Of a stretch of 64,000 bases of DNA, positions 63,938 through 64,000 are shown piece by piece. Both the position numbers and the translations under genes were made by a program. Under the pieces are notes generated by a model. That model was not told the DNA's origin, searched no databases, and saw only the letters and a program-made list of their open reading frames with translations. The stretch's first letter is position 1; each line of letters begins with the position of its first letter. The stretch is from Alkalihalobacillus sp. TS-13. Its GTDB lineage: Bacteria > Bacillota > Bacilli > Bacillales > Fictibacillaceae. Where the stretch lies: assembly GCF_019720915.1 (NCBI RefSeq), contig NZ_JAHKSI010000001.1:992001-1056000 (forward strand). The letters run 5' to 3'.

Positions 63938-64000
63938 ATGAAAGAGATGAAAAATCTTCACTCAATAGAAGAGGTGGATAATTTTATAGAAGTGAACCGA
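63938..64000 (+). CDS. Start of a gene, possibly thioredoxin-like, cut by window edge
   Basis: 21 codons from ATG 63938 (AAAAGGAGC ribosome site): MKEMKNLHSIEEVDNFIEVN. The LHSIEEVDNFI pattern is seen at the start of YtpP/YusE-type thioredoxin-like proteins, but too little is present to be sure. Confidence 0.45.
   Translation, partial: MKEMKNLHSIEEVDNFIEVNR

Overview
The window is chromosomal DNA from a spore-forming Bacillaceae species, probably moderately halophilic or halotolerant. Gene order follows the Bacillus subtilis yne region: lexA-yneA-yneB-ynzC, tkt-sirA-yneF, ccdA/ccdC-yneK, sspP-sspO-citB, sspN, yneP-yneQ-yneR and dynA-ypbS. Spore genes (sspP, sspO, sspN, sirA, a gerA remnant), a choline-to-glycine-betaine locus and Na+/H+ antiporters support this. 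The exact genus cannot be read from the sequence.

Layout. 1-3.1 kb: SSF-type transporter cut by the window edge, under a SAM riboswitch, then a styrene-monooxygenase-like flavoprotein. 3.1-9.7 kb: SOS genes (lexA/yneA), transketolase and the replication inhibitor sirA. 9.7-11.2 kb: AT-rich insert with an orphan restriction-type nuclease. 11.4-18.1 kb: selU, a TVP38-type membrane protein, VanY-like lipoprotein, ccdA, an orphan MrpB-like subunit, ccdC, yneK, a broken gerA gene, and fni. 18.2-23.7 kb: osmoprotection block with a CHT1-like choline transporter, gbsR, gbsA and gbsB, with two matching candidate GbsR operators. 23.8-31.1 kb: tRNA-Sec, a DnaA-box-like cluster, a serine recombinase without its catalytic serine, and the tightly packed set selB - glycosyltransferase - PhnD/PhnE/PhnC-like ABC transporter. 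31.4-34.6 kb: cysteine-pair MarR regulator, small Cys-Cys peptide, flavin monooxygenase and a disrupted MFS exporter (arsenic-type cassette by inference). 35-37.5 kb: metI-metC under a second SAM riboswitch. 37.7-40.6 kb: selD with an in-frame TGA, divergent from a SelW-like gene with a CxxU motif and then selA. 40.9-50.6 kb: spore genes, aconitase, secreted nuclease, a double AAA+ ATPase, yneP/Q/R. 50.9-64 kb: SGNH hydrolase, NhaC antiporter, D-amino-acid aminotransferase, cshA, phosphodiesterase, acetyltransferase, NhaP antiporter, the tandem dynamin dynA, ypbS and the start of a thioredoxin-like gene.

The main theme is selenium. In about 30 kb there are all the parts for co-translational selenocysteine insertion (tRNA-Sec, SelA, SelB, SelD), two selenoprotein genes that ordinary gene calling truncates or misses, and selU for selenouridine in tRNA. 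selB heads a translationally coupled operon with a GT4 glycosyltransferase and a complete PhnDEC-type ABC importer; I propose this as a candidate selenium uptake or seleno-metabolite module (inference). The second theme is osmoprotection: choline import and oxidation under GbsR. The window also carries a family of about 300-bp interspersed repeats (seven full or partial copies), two sets of degenerate 21-bp-period repeats, and MITE-like fragments.
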